From contig NZ_LN679998.1 of the NCBI RefSeq assembly GCF_000953675.1, positions 953,911-1,017,910 on the forward strand: a stretch of 64,000 nucleotides of DNA, in the 5' to 3' direction. Made by a program: the position numbers and the translations under genes. Each line of letters opens with the position of its first letter. The stretch's first letter is position 1. The notes under the pieces were generated by a model that saw only the letters and a list, made by a program, of their open reading frames with translations, made no database searches and was not told the origin of the DNA. Origin of the DNA: Paraclostridium sordellii (lineage in GTDB: Bacteria > Bacillota > Clostridia > Peptostreptococcales > Peptostreptococcaceae). Positions 34,713 to 43,089 of the stretch are shown in pieces.

Positions 34713-34743
34713 TATATACATTATATTAAATGAGGTGATAAGA

Positions 34744-35169
34744 GTGAATGAGAATAATATTTTTACATATTTAATTAGTACAATATCAAGAAAATTAATG
34801 TTTTCATCAGATAGAAAAATAAAGAAATTAGGACTAAATGCACAACAGGGTAGAATAATTAAATATATTTATGAACACCAAGATGAAGGTCTAATCCAAA
34901 AAGATTTAGCAGATACTTTTGGGAGAACCACTGCAAGTATTACTAGTATGTTAAAAGGACTTGAAAAAAAGGGGTATATAAGAAGAGAGATTCCTGCTAA
35001 TAACGAAAGACAAAAAAATATTTATGTAGAAGAAAAGGGAGTAAACCTTATAGAGACATTTGACAAAGTATTTATGCAAATTGAAAATGAGGTAACTGAT
35101 TGTCTTACTGATGAAGAAAAAGAATCATTTAAAAATATACTTATAAAAATTAATAATAACCTAAAGTAA
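34744..35169 (+). CDS. MarR-family transcriptional regulator
   Basis: A 141-residue winged-helix repressor. The GTG at 34744 follows GAGGTGATAAGA; an earlier GTG at 34735 overlaps that site and is less likely. The wing region EHQDEGLIQKDLADTFGRTTASITSMLKGLEKKGYIRREIPANNERQKNIYVEEKG is a clear MarR DNA-binding domain (DxRxxx-type wing with NNERQK). It precedes a MATE efflux gene whose promoter carries two copies of the same operator core, so it likely represses itself and the pump and responds to a toxic ligand. Confidence 0.92.
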   Translation: MNENNIFTYLISTISRKLMFSSDRKIKKLGLNAQQGRIIKYIYEHQDEGLIQKDLADTFGRTTASITSMLKGLEKKGYIRREIPANNERQKNIYVEEKGVNLIETFDKVFMQIENEVTDCLTDEEKESFKNILIKINNNLK

Positions 35170-35207
35170 AAGTAGTGATTTTCATATAAATTACTACTTT
35201 TATTTTT
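35167..35207 (+). terminator. Rho-independent terminator after marR
   Basis: TAAAAGTAGT pairs with ACTACTTTTA and a T-rich tail follows. Confidence 0.75.
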
Positions 35208-35234
35208 ATGTTGGATTAAAAATTTATCAATTAG

Positions 35235-35421
35235 TTGACATAAATATGAAATAAGAATATAATAAACAAACAGTTAGAGTTCTAATAATTAGAAATGAAA
35301 TGATATTGATGTTTGTAATTAAAATTATAAAATATATTTCAATATACTACGAAATCTAATACTAGATTTAATTGTAGTATGCAATTTTATAACAATAATG
35401 TTAGGACTCTAATAATTAGAA
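35235..35421 (+). promoter_or_regulatory. MATE gene promoter with two 21-bp operators and a leader hairpin
   Basis: The promoter is full consensus: TTGACA (35235-35240), 17 bp, TATAAT (35258-35263). TTAGAGTTCTAATAATTAGAA (35274-35294) lies just downstream of it and TTAGGACTCTAATAATTAGAA follows at 35401-35421 near the ribosome-binding site. Between them ATACTAC / GTAGTAT with inner AAATCTA / TAGATTT forms a hairpin (about 35344-35381). The layout suggests strong repression and possibly looping or attenuation. Confidence 0.7.
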
Positions 35422-35449
35422 GTTATATAATTATATGAGGGAGGTAAAC

Positions 35450-36805
35450 ATGGAAAATACACAATCAAATATAAAGTATTTAAAAGATGAGCCAATAAAA
35501 AAGGCAATAGCTCATTTATCAATACCTATGATGATAGGTATGTCAGCAGGAACAATTTATAATGTTATAAATGCATATTTTATAGGCTTAGTACATGATA
35601 CAGCAATGCTTAGTGCTATAACTTTAGGGCTTCCTATATTTACAGTTTTAATGGCATTTGGAAATATGTTTGGTGTAGGGGGAGGAACTTTTGTAACAAG
35701 ATTGGTTGCACAAAATGAAGTAGATAGAGCTAAAAAGGTAGCAGGATATACTTTCTATACAAGCATTATTGTAGGTTTATTAATAGCAGTATTTGCTTGT
35801 TTATTAATGAATCCAATTGTTAAATTATTAGGAGCAGACTCAAATACATTAAATTATACAACACAATACTCAACTACATTGTTTATTGGTGGGTTTGCTG
35901 TTATATTAAATTTCGCACTTGAACAAATAGTAAGGTCAGAAGGTGCTTCTAAAGAATCTATGTATGGTATGTTTGTAAGTGTAGTAGTTAGTATTATACT
36001 TGATATATTATTTATACTAGTGCTTGACCTTCATGTATATGGAGCTGCGTTATCTATGGTAATTGCAAATGTTGCATCTAGTATTTATTACATTTGGTAT
36101 TTAAATGCTAAAAGTGAAAATTTAAAAGGATTTTTGTATCATTTTAAAATAAGTATAAAAGATCAAATTGAAATATATAAAATAGGTGTATCTGAGCTAA
36201 TTCAGTGTGCATTTTTAATTGTAACTACTTTATTACTAAATAATTTTGCTATGGAGTATGGAGATAGTGTAGTTGCAAGCTTTGGTATAGCTCTTAGAAT
36301 AGCTCAATTACCAGAGTTTTTCACTATGGGTATAGTTTTAGGAGTTATGCCACTTATAGCTTATAACTTTTCTAATAAAAATATATCTCGTTTAAAAGAA
36401 GGGATAAAATATTCTTCTATATTTATAATTTCAATAGCAGTAGTATTTGCAGGAATTGTTTATATGTTTAGAGGACAAGTTATCCAAGCATTTTCAGATG
36501 ACCCATCTGTTCTTTCAATAGGAGCATATATATTAGTAGCAATGTTAGTATCAGCACTATTTAATGGTATGACAACTTTATTTATGACAATATACCAAGC
36601 ATCTGGAGAAGGAATGGCAACAGGTATAATGGCTATTAGTCAAGGCTGTTTATATATACCTATGGTTATAGTACTTCATTATTACTTTGGACTGCATGGA
36701 TTAGTTTGGTCCATTACAATAACAGAAGTAATAACATGTTTAATAGGTGTGATTTTATATATACCTTATAGTAAAAAAACAATGAAAGGTCTTAGCTTAA
36801 GTTAA
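35450..36805 (+). CDS. MATE-family multidrug efflux pump
   Basis: A 451-residue, 12-helix MATE transporter that expels cationic drugs using Na+ or H+. ATG 35450 follows GAGGGAGG. Typical segments are PIKKAIAHLSIPMMIGMSAGTIYNVINAYFIG at the start, FGNMFGVGGGTFVTRL in helix 2, and the repeated half with VSELIQCAFLIVTTLLLNN and the MAISQGCLYIPMVIV end. The N-terminal acidic residues of the NorM subgroup are not obvious, so it fits the DinF/MepA-like branch. Controlled by the adjacent MarR regulator. Confidence 0.93.
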   Translation: MENTQSNIKYLKDEPIKKAIAHLSIPMMIGMSAGTIYNVINAYFIGLVHDTAMLSAITLGLPIFTVLMAFGNMFGVGGGTFVTRLVAQNEVDRAKKVAGYTFYTSIIVGLLIAVFACLLMNPIVKLLGADSNTLNYTTQYSTTLFIGGFAVILNFALEQIVRSEGASKESMYGMFVSVVVSIILDILFILVLDLHVYGAALSMVIANVASSIYYIWYLNAKSENLKGFLYHFKISIKDQIEIYKIGVSELIQCAFLIVTTLLLNNFAMEYGDSVVASFGIALRIAQLPEFFTMGIVLGVMPLIAYNFSNKNISRLKEGIKYSSIFIISIAVVFAGIVYMFRGQVIQAFSDDPSVLSIGAYILVAMLVSALFNGMTTLFMTIYQASGEGMATGIMAISQGCLYIPMVIVLHYYFGLHGLVWSITITEVITCLIGVILYIPYSKKTMKGLSLS

Positions 36806-36815
36806 GACCTTTTTA
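36785..36815. terminator. Bidirectional terminator
   Basis: AAAGGTCTTA / TAAGACCTTT around GCTTAAGT, followed by a T tract; it lies between convergent genes. A close copy of this hairpin ends the sigma operon at 38831. Confidence 0.82.
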
Positions 36816-37130
36816 TTATTTTTTTATTAAAATAGCATCGGCTCCAGTAGTTATAGTAGTATCTTTAGGCAATTTAATTTTGTATTCAACGAATTTATCT
36901 CCAGTAGGATTTGTTATAAATTGCGAGATTAAAGAAGTTCCATCTTTTTTAGTTACATTAACAGGTAAGTTATCTTCCTTCGCTTGTAAAATATATGTTC
37001 CAGAAGGTAAGTCCTCTCCTACTTTAAGACCTTGGTCTTTAGGAATTGAATAAGTAGTTGTATTGCTATTTGAACACCCTATTAAGTTAACAATTATTAA
37101 TGTAATTAAAACTAATATTAATTTTTTCAT
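36816..37130 (-). CDS. Small putative lipoprotein
   Basis: A 104-residue protein with signal peptide and lipobox NLIGC, Cys at residue 19. The mature part is a small beta-rich domain (GLKVGEDLPSGTYILQAKEDN, KDTTITTGADAILIKK), a layout seen in secreted Firmicute proteins where a GxYxI-type strand repeats. AAGGGGTG precedes the ATG on the minus strand. It is divergent from the sigma-factor operon. No known function. Confidence 0.75.
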   Translation of the reverse strand: MKKLILVLITLIIVNLIGCSNSNTTTYSIPKDQGLKVGEDLPSGTYILQAKEDNLPVNVTKKDGTSLISQFITNPTGDKFVEYKIKLPKDTTITTGADAILIKK

Positions 37131-37219
37131 AATTCACCCCTTATAAAATAATTATTAGTATTATTTAGTATATACACAGTAATTATTTTATAGACTTTTA
37201 TAAATAAAATATAAAAAAA

Positions 37220-37249
37220 TGAAACCTTTTCATATATTAAATAGGTCTA
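37220..37249 (+). promoter_or_regulatory. Possible ECF-type promoter for the sigma operon
   Basis: TGAAAC (37220-37225) and GGTCTA (37244-37249) resemble the -35 (TGAAAC) and -10 (CGTCTA) of SigV-like ECF sigma factors. The 18-bp spacer is two longer than usual, so the call is tentative; a sigma-A -10 (TATAAT-like) overlaps. Confidence 0.35.
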
Positions 37250-37310
37250 TATAATTGTAGGTGTAAAATGTTAGGGGGGAATTGAGATTAAACTATCTAT
37301 ATTATCTAAT

Positions 37311-37859
37311 TTGGGGGAGAAACAAAATTTATCTGAAGAGATTTTAGTTAAAAAAGCAATAAGGGGAGATGTTTCTAGTTTTGAAGTTTTATTAAAAAAA
37401 TATAAACAGTACTTATATAAAATAGCTTATAGTTATACAAAAAATGAACAGGATTCACTAGATTTAATTCAAGAATGTTCATATAAGGCATGGTTAAATA
37501 TAAAAAAGTTAAAAAAGCATTCTTCATTTAAAGTTTGGGTTTCAAGGATTCTTGTAAATATTGCAATAGATACATATTACAAACAATCTAAAAATCAGAT
37601 TTTAGAAATAGATGATGAGGTTTTAAGTTGTGAGGACGAAAATTTATCTATTGTAGAGAAAGTTGATTTGCAAAATGCAATAGACTTGTTAAAACCTGAA
37701 TATAAAACTGTAATTATACTTAAGTATTTTGATGATATGACAATAGATAATATTTCAGAGGTAATGGATATATGTCCAAATACAGTTAAAACATATCTTA
37801 GAAGAGCTAAATCAAGCATTAAAAGTATATTAAAGGAGGAGTATCTAAATGAAATGTAA
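37311..37859 (+). CDS. ECF-type RNA polymerase sigma factor
   Basis: A 182-residue ECF sigma factor. Region 2 is LLKKYKQYLYKIAYSYTKNEQDSLDLIQECSYKAWLNI (about 25-62) and region 4 is LKPEYKTVIILKYFDDMTIDNISEVMDICPNTVKTYLRRAKSSI (about 122-165). The TTG at 37311 has no good ribosome-binding site; the frame stays open to 37275 and the only AGGGGGG site points to ATT at 37287, so the true start is uncertain. It overlaps the DUF4179 gene by 11 bp, a standard sigma/anti-sigma pair. Confidence 0.9.
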   Translation: MGEKQNLSEEILVKKAIRGDVSSFEVLLKKYKQYLYKIAYSYTKNEQDSLDLIQECSYKAWLNIKKLKKHSSFKVWVSRILVNIAIDTYYKQSKNQILEIDDEVLSCEDENLSIVEKVDLQNAIDLLKPEYKTVIILKYFDDMTIDNISEVMDICPNTVKTYLRRAKSSIKSILKEEYLNEM

Positions 37860-38823
37860 TTATTTTGAAAATATAGAGGTATCCTCAAGTATTGATGATG
37901 CTATAAATAAAGGTATAAATGAAGCAGTTAATAAAAAAAGAAGAAAGCGTATAAAAAATATTGCGATTACATGTTCACTAACTATAATTATCATAGTAAG
38001 TACTGTATTTTATAATGACAAAGTATTAGCAGATGTTAAGGAAGCTTTTTGGAGTATAGCTAGCTATTTTGGTTTAGATAATGATTTAGGAAATTATAAA
38101 ACAGTAATAAATAAGCCTATAACTGATAATGGATATACTATAAAACTAAATGAAGTTGTATTAGACAAGAAAGAATTAATCATATCATCAACTGTGAAAT
38201 CAGAAACAGGGCCTTTTAATGGATACCCTGAAGTATCAAAGAATATTTATATAAATGGGAAAAAAATAATGGCAAATTCAAATGGTGTATCTGAAAGTGG
38301 TAATAGCTATACTCAAAATTATATTGATACTTATTTCTTAGATGAAGAGCTAAGTGGAGAAGTAAATATAAAAGTTGAGTATTTAAGTATTAACTTAATG
38401 GATGATACAGGTGCAGAGTCTATAAAAGGCTCATGGGTTTTTGATTTTAAAACTGATACTGATTCGCTAGCAAATAATACTATGGTTAAAAAGCTAGATA
38501 AAAGCTTTAAATTTGAAAATGGTCAGTCAATCAAGCTAAAGGAATATATTAGTAATAGTTTAGGTAGTAAGATTGAATTTGAACAAGGTGAAAATGGTAC
38601 AGAGTATGGGTTAAAACTTGTAGGAAGTGATAATTTAGGCAATCCTATAGAATTTTATAATAGTTATAGTAGTGGACCTTATGGATTGTTTAAGTTGGAT
38701 AATGCTGTTGGAAATATAAAAAAAGAGGCAACGCAGTTAAAACTTTGTTTATATATTCTAGATAGTGATTCTGTTGATAAGTGGGAAAAAACTGGTTCAG
38801 AGTTTGTTGTAGATATAAAGTAG
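37849..38823 (+). CDS. DUF4179 membrane protein, probable anti-sigma factor
   Basis: A 324-residue protein overlapping the sigma gene. A short cytoplasmic segment (1-38, with NKKRRKRIKN) precedes one membrane helix (about 39-56), then an extracellular DUF4179 domain (DVKEAFWSIASYFGLDNDLGNYKTVINKPITDNGYTIKLNEVVLDKKELIISSTV) and a C-terminal beta region. In Firmicutes this layout is the usual partner of ECF sigma factors and is thought to hold the sigma factor at the membrane until a surface signal arrives. AAAGGAGG precedes the ATG. Confidence 0.88.
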   Translation: MKCNYFENIEVSSSIDDAINKGINEAVNKKRRKRIKNIAITCSLTIIIIVSTVFYNDKVLADVKEAFWSIASYFGLDNDLGNYKTVINKPITDNGYTIKLNEVVLDKKELIISSTVKSETGPFNGYPEVSKNIYINGKKIMANSNGVSESGNSYTQNYIDTYFLDEELSGEVNIKVEYLSINLMDDTGAESIKGSWVFDFKTDTDSLANNTMVKKLDKSFKFENGQSIKLKEYISNSLGSKIEFEQGENGTEYGLKLVGSDNLGNPIEFYNSYSSGPYGLFKLDNAVGNIKKEATQLKLCLYILDSDSVDKWEKTGSEFVVDIK

Positions 38824-38830
38824 AGTAATT

Positions 38831-38865
38831 AAAGGTCTTAACTTAAGTTAAGGCCTTTAATTTTA
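38831..38865 (+). terminator. Terminator of the sigma/anti-sigma operon
   Basis: AAAGGTCTTAACTT pairs with AAGTTAAGGCCTTT, followed by AATTTTATT. Nearly the same hairpin occurs at 36785. Confidence 0.78.
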
Positions 38866-38942
38866 TTATAAGAAAATGAAATTATATAGGTTTATTAATG
38901 GGTTTATTTGAAGTACACTGTAAAGTTTGGTTAATAATTATA

Positions 38943-39007
38943 TTTTAGTCCATATATTATACGGTTTAGTCCAAATTTAAAATGTTAATTTATATATTTG
39001 ATATAAT
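38943..39007 (+). promoter_or_regulatory. LytTR-type direct-repeat operator and promoter
   Basis: TTTTAGTCC with AGTCC at 38947-38951 and GTTTAGTCC with AGTCC at 38968-38972 are 21 bp apart. A perfect TATAAT -10 lies at 39002-39007, 34 bp after the second AGTCC start, as in three other promoters of this window. Confidence 0.75.
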
Positions 39008-39034
39008 ATAAATTAAAACAAGGGAGGGATATAA

Positions 39035-39352
39035 ATTGATATTTTAGGTATTTTAACTGGAGTTTGGATTATAAATTCGGGGAAAAAATTAAAGAAAACC
39101 AAGAAAATAAATGGTATGGGTTGGGATCCAGAGAGAAATGTAAAAGATAAAGATGGATATATAGATTTATTTTATAAGATGTATCTTGTAAATGGTATAA
39201 GTGTAATTATATGGGGAGTACTTTCAACTTTAAATGAATTGTTTTTCCATTTACCCTTAAAAGTAGGGGCGATAATGCTTATTTTAGTAGTTATTTTAGC
39301 TTTTATAGAGATGGCTGTAATTAATAGGAAAAGACGTAAATTTCTATATTAG
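39035..39352 (+). CDS. Small membrane protein, apparent ATT start
   Basis: A frame of 105 codons with three hydrophobic segments. The only in-frame ATG (39116) has no ribosome-binding site and would remove the first helix. The frame opens after a TAA at 39032, and AGGGAGGG at 39021-39028 points to ATT at 39035, giving IDILGILTGVWIINSGKKLKKTKK, which resembles the start of the paralogue at 153. Either ATT is used as a start or an ATG has mutated. The promoter carries a TTAGTCC pair, so expression may follow the agr-like signal. Confidence 0.6.
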   Translation: MDILGILTGVWIINSGKKLKKTKKINGMGWDPERNVKDKDGYIDLFYKMYLVNGISVIIWGVLSTLNELFFHLPLKVGAIMLILVVILAFIEMAVINRKRRKFLY

Positions 39353-39442
39353 TACTATGATAAAGTTATATATAAATTTACTTTTAGTGTCATTTAAAAA
39401 AATTAAGTATATATTGAGTTTTAAATTATGGAGGTTTTATAT

Positions 39443-39655
39443 ATGATGGAAAAGACGTGCCCTTACTGTAAAAGTGAGCTTACTCAAGGTTTTATTGACG
39501 GGAGTAGAGGTTCACTTAAATGGCATAATGAAAATATGGGTATTTTAGAAAAACACACAATATTCGGAGGAGAAAAGTTAAGCAGTAATTCAAGAATAAA
39601 ATGTCTTAGATGTGAAAAATGTAATAAAATTATAATTGATCTAGAAGTATTATAA
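39443..39655 (+). CDS. DUF6487-like zinc-ribbon protein
   Basis: A 70-residue protein with two cysteine pairs, CPYC near residue 5 and CLRCEKCNKI near 55, typical of a small zinc ribbon. GSRGSLKWHNENMG in the middle matches what I recall of the DUF6487/PF20097 family. ATG 39443 follows TATGGAGG. Probably a cytoplasmic metal-binding protein; function unknown. A short hydrophobic frame follows immediately. Confidence 0.78.
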   Translation: MMEKTCPYCKSELTQGFIDGSRGSLKWHNENMGILEKHTIFGGEKLSSNSRIKCLRCEKCNKIIIDLEVL

Positions 39656-39670
39656 ATAATATGTGCTCCA

Positions 39671-39835
39671 TTGTTTTTATTATTTTTGCTTAGATTAATT
39701 TTACCTGAAATAAAAATATTTGATGATATATATAAGGAATATAGCTTATTATCTCCTATAGAAAAAGTTGGTTCATTAGTTAATTTAATATTAATTGGAA
39801 TTTGGGTAGTAGGTCAAATTTATTGTTTAATATAA
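39671..39835 (+). CDS. Possible small two-helix membrane protein
   Basis: A 54-codon frame beginning at TTG, in the same frame as the zinc-ribbon gene and directly after its stop. It encodes two hydrophobic stretches separated by a charged loop (PEIKIFDDIYKEYS). No ribosome-binding site is evident, so it could be a gene lacking its 5' end. Low confidence. Confidence 0.3.
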   Translation: MFLLFLLRLILPEIKIFDDIYKEYSLLSPIEKVGSLVNLILIGIWVVGQIYCLI

Positions 39836-39910
39836 TTTTAAGTAATGATAGTACTAAGTTTAGATAGATATTATATAAAAGTTTAAAATTTAAAATGAAG
39901 TGGTATAAAA

Positions 39911-40698
39911 ATGAGTCAGTCAAAAGTAGAAATTTTAAATTTTAATAGCAATATACTTGGTAAAGAAATGAAAGTATTTGTTTATTTACCTGAAGGCTAT
40001 GATAATTTAACACCTCTACCTGTATTATACTTTTTACATGGAAGAAGTGGAAATGAAAATATAATGTTTGAATTGGATATAAAATCTAAGGCAGACAAAA
40101 TGATAAAAAATAGAGAAATTAACCCTATGATAATAGTATGTCCAAGAATGGAAAATAGTAGGGGCTTAAATTCATCTTTAATTTGTAAAGAAGTAATAAA
40201 TATAAAAGATAATAGAGTAATAAACTTAGGAATGTATGAAGATTATTTTATGAAAGAGATAATTCCTTTAATCGATAAATCTTTTAACACTATAAATGAT
40301 AGAAAACAAAGATTTATAGGGGAGCGTCTGCTGGGGGTTATATAGCTCTTCATAATGCATTTAGACATCAGGATATATTTTCAAAAGTAGGAGGTCATAT
40401 GCCTGCATTAGAATTAAAACTTGAGGATGAAGATAAGATATATTATAACGATTTAGCTGTATGGGATAAATATGATCCGATATATATTGCAAAAAACAAT
40501 GACATTTTAAATGATATGGATATTTATCTTGATGCTGGAGATAGAGATGAAGGTAGATTTTATGAAGGGTGTTTGGCGTTACATGAATTATTAAAAGAAA
40601 AAGGTATTAACTCTCAAAATCATATATTTTCTGGGAATCATAGTGCAAAATATATAGAATCTAATCTTGAAAAATATTTGGAATTTTATGGATGCTAA
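39911..40698 (+). pseudogene. Alpha/beta esterase (esterase D-like), frameshifted
   Basis: Two frames together make one putative esterase of about 262 residues. The first part (39911-40345) gives KEMKVFVYLPEGYDNLTPLPVLYFLHGRSGNEN, the usual start of tributyrin/feruloyl-type esterases. The second frame from about 40319 gives GASAGGYIALHNAFRHQDIF, the nucleophile elbow with catalytic Ser, and then DAGDRDEGRFYEG and FSGNHSAKYIES with the acid and His. One G missing from the GGGG run at 40319-40322 explains the shift. It is inactive unless the shift is a sequencing error or slips back. Confidence 0.85.
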
Positions 40699-41024
40699 AT
40701 TTATTTTCCTTTAATGAATTAGGTATAGTTAGTTGATTAGTATTAGTTTTAATTATGATTTTAAACAAACTCTGCTATTATTTATAGTAAATTTATTTAA
40801 TTGAAAAGGGAGTGTTTGAAATGAAAATTAAAATAATAATATATAAAATAAAAAGAGTAATAATTTTATTGAAAAATAATTAAATTATTACTCTTTTTAT
40901 TTTAATTTATATATATTTTATTAAGTTTTTACGTATTTTGATTTTTTATAGAATTAAATCATAAACAGGTCTAGTAGAATTTTTTATAGTGTTAGTCTAA
41001 AAATTCATTTTAAATTAATAATTT
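40699..41024. other. Intergenic region with a short peptide frame and terminator
   Basis: A 326-bp region. It holds the 20-codon frame at 40821 whose 3' half is the stem of a terminator ending near 40905, and an otherwise featureless AT-rich tail up to the end of splB. Confidence 0.4.
40821..40905 (+). CDS. 20-residue basic peptide frame embedded in a terminator
   Basis: The frame 40821-40883 has GGGAGTG before ATG and encodes a Lys/Ile-rich peptide with nine basic residues. Its last ten codons form the left arm of a stem (AAGAGTAATAATTT with AAATTATTACTCTT) followed by a T run at about 40896-40905. It may be a leader or small RNA rather than a functional peptide. Confidence 0.35.
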
Positions 41025-42047
41025 CTATATTACATACTTTATAACACTATTAGGAAATACATTTTTTATTTCTAAAAGGAAAAAATCCTTCATTTGAGCT
41101 AACTGTTCTTTAGTATAAACATATTTACCATATCCAAATTGACCATATTTAAATTTTCTATCTTCATCTTCCATAGGCAAAGTGGTTTCAGGGAATATTT
41201 CAAGTATCCTATTTTTTGCTTTAGTTGTATATCTGTGTGATATAACTTCAAATATAATTTGTTCGTTAAAATCTTTAGGTAGTTTTTCTTTTATACTATG
41301 CATTAATTCTCTATACTCTTCTTGCCAATTTTCATAAAGAAATACAGGTGCTATTATAAATCCTATTTTATATCCAGCTTTTGCAAGCTTAATAGCAGCT
41401 TCAATTCTTTTATCGGCAGAAGCTGTATGGTGTTCATGGGTAGAGATTATTCGTGGTGTATTTATACTAAATCTAATCTCAGTATGATTATTGTGATTTA
41501 AATCTAGTAAGCTATCTATATCATTATATTTAGTTACAAATCTAAATCTACCTTTTTCCTCTTTACCAAAAAATTCTATAGTTTGTTTTAGAGAATTAGT
41601 ATAAGGCTCAAGTGGAACAGGGTCTGATGTTGCGGCACCTTCAAATATAGTTATTGATGGCAATCTTTCATCTATATATTGTTTTGCTTTTTTTAAAACA
41701 TCATCTGTATTAACAAAAACTTTTACAAATGGTTTATCTCCTAATTGTGTATTTAAGTAACAATACTCACATCTTCCCATACATCCACTTACTAGTGGTA
41801 ATTGATAGTTTGCTGATGGCTTACATGTTTGAAATTTTAAACTTTTACGATAACCTACAACTAATGTTTCTTTTCCAGACCTATATTGTTCATATAAATT
41901 ATCTCCAGGAATATGACTTTTAATTTTATTAGAGCTAGCATTTATAATTTCAATATCTGGATTGTTTTTTATTTTATTATAAATATTTTTACCAATATCT
42001 GTATCTAATGTCCCTTTTTCAAATATAACTCTTTTAGGATTAAACAT
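41025..42047 (-). CDS. splB: Spore photoproduct lyase
   Basis: A 340-residue radical SAM enzyme that repairs spore photoproduct (a thymine dimer of UV-irradiated spores) during germination. Cys89, Cys93 and Cys96 in SGCMGRCEYCYL form the CxxxCxxC cluster motif in the SplB style. FEGAATSDPVPLEPYT, RFVTKYNDI, EIRFSINTPRIIS and HRYTTKAKNRILEIFP match the family. ATG 42047 follows GAGAGGTAAA; a start 18 bases upstream is possible. Its presence indicates a spore-former. Single gene. Confidence 0.95.
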   Translation of the reverse strand: MFNPKRVIFEKGTLDTDIGKNIYNKIKNNPDIEIINASSNKIKSHIPGDNLYEQYRSGKETLVVGYRKSLKFQTCKPSANYQLPLVSGCMGRCEYCYLNTQLGDKPFVKVFVNTDDVLKKAKQYIDERLPSITIFEGAATSDPVPLEPYTNSLKQTIEFFGKEEKGRFRFVTKYNDIDSLLDLNHNNHTEIRFSINTPRIISTHEHHTASADKRIEAAIKLAKAGYKIGFIIAPVFLYENWQEEYRELMHSIKEKLPKDFNEQIIFEVISHRYTTKAKNRILEIFPETTLPMEDEDRKFKYGQFGYGKYVYTKEQLAQMKDFFLLEIKNVFPNSVIKYVI

Positions 42048-42296
42048 TATTTTACCTCTCATCATATTGTATTTTTAATTAAGTTATTTTTATTGTTTGT
42101 TGATTTACAATTTTGATACAGATTTAAACTTAAAATATTTATAAATTAAAATATAAATAAGTTTTTTATAAAAGGCATAAAGTTAAATGAAAATAAGATA
42201 AATGATAATTAAAAGACTTGTTTTAGTACACACTTTTAATTTTAAAGTTCTGCTATAATTAACTTAACAATTAGTTCGTTTGTTAGGGGGGATATT

Positions 42297-42899
42297 TTGA
42301 ATAATATATTATTTTTAATTATTATGATTATTGATTTGATTATACCTTATTTCATTGCTATTCCTTATAAAGGATATAGTCATAGTAAAATGGTAATGAG
42401 TGTATTAGGTTGTAAAAATAGTCCTTTAGGAACTGTATATAATATTTGGATGATAATTTCAGGTATAGGTATATGTTTATTAGGATATAATGTTTTTCTA
42501 TATTATAGTAATGAAAATTTTGTATTAGCAATCACTATATTTATATTAATTTTATTATATGGAATTTGTGATGCTATAATATCAGGTATTTTCCCTTTAA
42601 ATGAGAAAAAAGAAGATGTTACTCTTTCATCTAAAATACATGGTATAGGTTCTGTTATAGGATTTTTAGCGCTTCAATTTGCACCTATGTTTATTGCGCT
42701 TTTAGAATTTAAAAGGGGAGATGTTATACTGGGGTATATTTTATCTATATTTTTTATTTTAAGTTTCATTTCTTTAATTTGTTTTGTTATAGGAGAAAAG
42801 CCTAAGTTTAAAAATACAGTATTTGCATTAGAAGGACTGTGGCAACGTGTACTGTGCCTTTTCATGTATGCTCCATTTATAGTTTGGATAATGTGTTAA
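42297..42899 (+). CDS. DUF998-like six-helix membrane protein
   Basis: A 200-residue membrane protein beginning at TTG after TAGGGGGGATATT. Six hydrophobic segments are visible. The sequence YKGYSHSKMVMSVLGCKNSPLGTVYNIWMIISGIGI matches the DUF998 pattern (YS...S.LG..SP.....N...I..G). The role of the family is unknown. It is monocistronic and followed by a terminator. Confidence 0.75.
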   Translation: MNNILFLIIMIIDLIIPYFIAIPYKGYSHSKMVMSVLGCKNSPLGTVYNIWMIISGIGICLLGYNVFLYYSNENFVLAITIFILILLYGICDAIISGIFPLNEKKEDVTLSSKIHGIGSVIGFLALQFAPMFIALLEFKRGDVILGYILSIFFILSFISLICFVIGEKPKFKNTVFALEGLWQRVLCLFMYAPFIVWIMC

Positions 42900-42942
42900 A
42901 ACTATAATTACTTTATACTTATATTATAGATTTATGTGTTAT

Positions 42943-42977
42943 AAAAGCCGTTAAATTAAACTTTAACGGCTTTTTAA
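42943..42977 (+). terminator. Rho-independent terminator
   Basis: AAAAGCCGTTAAA pairs with TTTAACGGCTTTTT and is followed by T residues. Confidence 0.85.
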
Positions 42978-43089
42978 TTTTTATTAAATTAACTTTAGAA
43001 AACGTAAGAAAAACTTAAGATTTATAAAGGCAAAATGATGCTAGTATTTATATTAGGTAAAGAAATTAAATTTAAAAAGGAGATAACTT

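Noticed and set aside
40970-41000. CTAGTAGAA / TTAGTCTAA with 21-bp spacing
   Set aside because: Weak half-sites, no -10 at the right distance, and it lies downstream of genes rather than before one.
42221-42259. TTTTAGTAC before the DUF998-like gene
   Set aside because: No second half-site at 21 bp, and the -10 is 29 bp away instead of 34.
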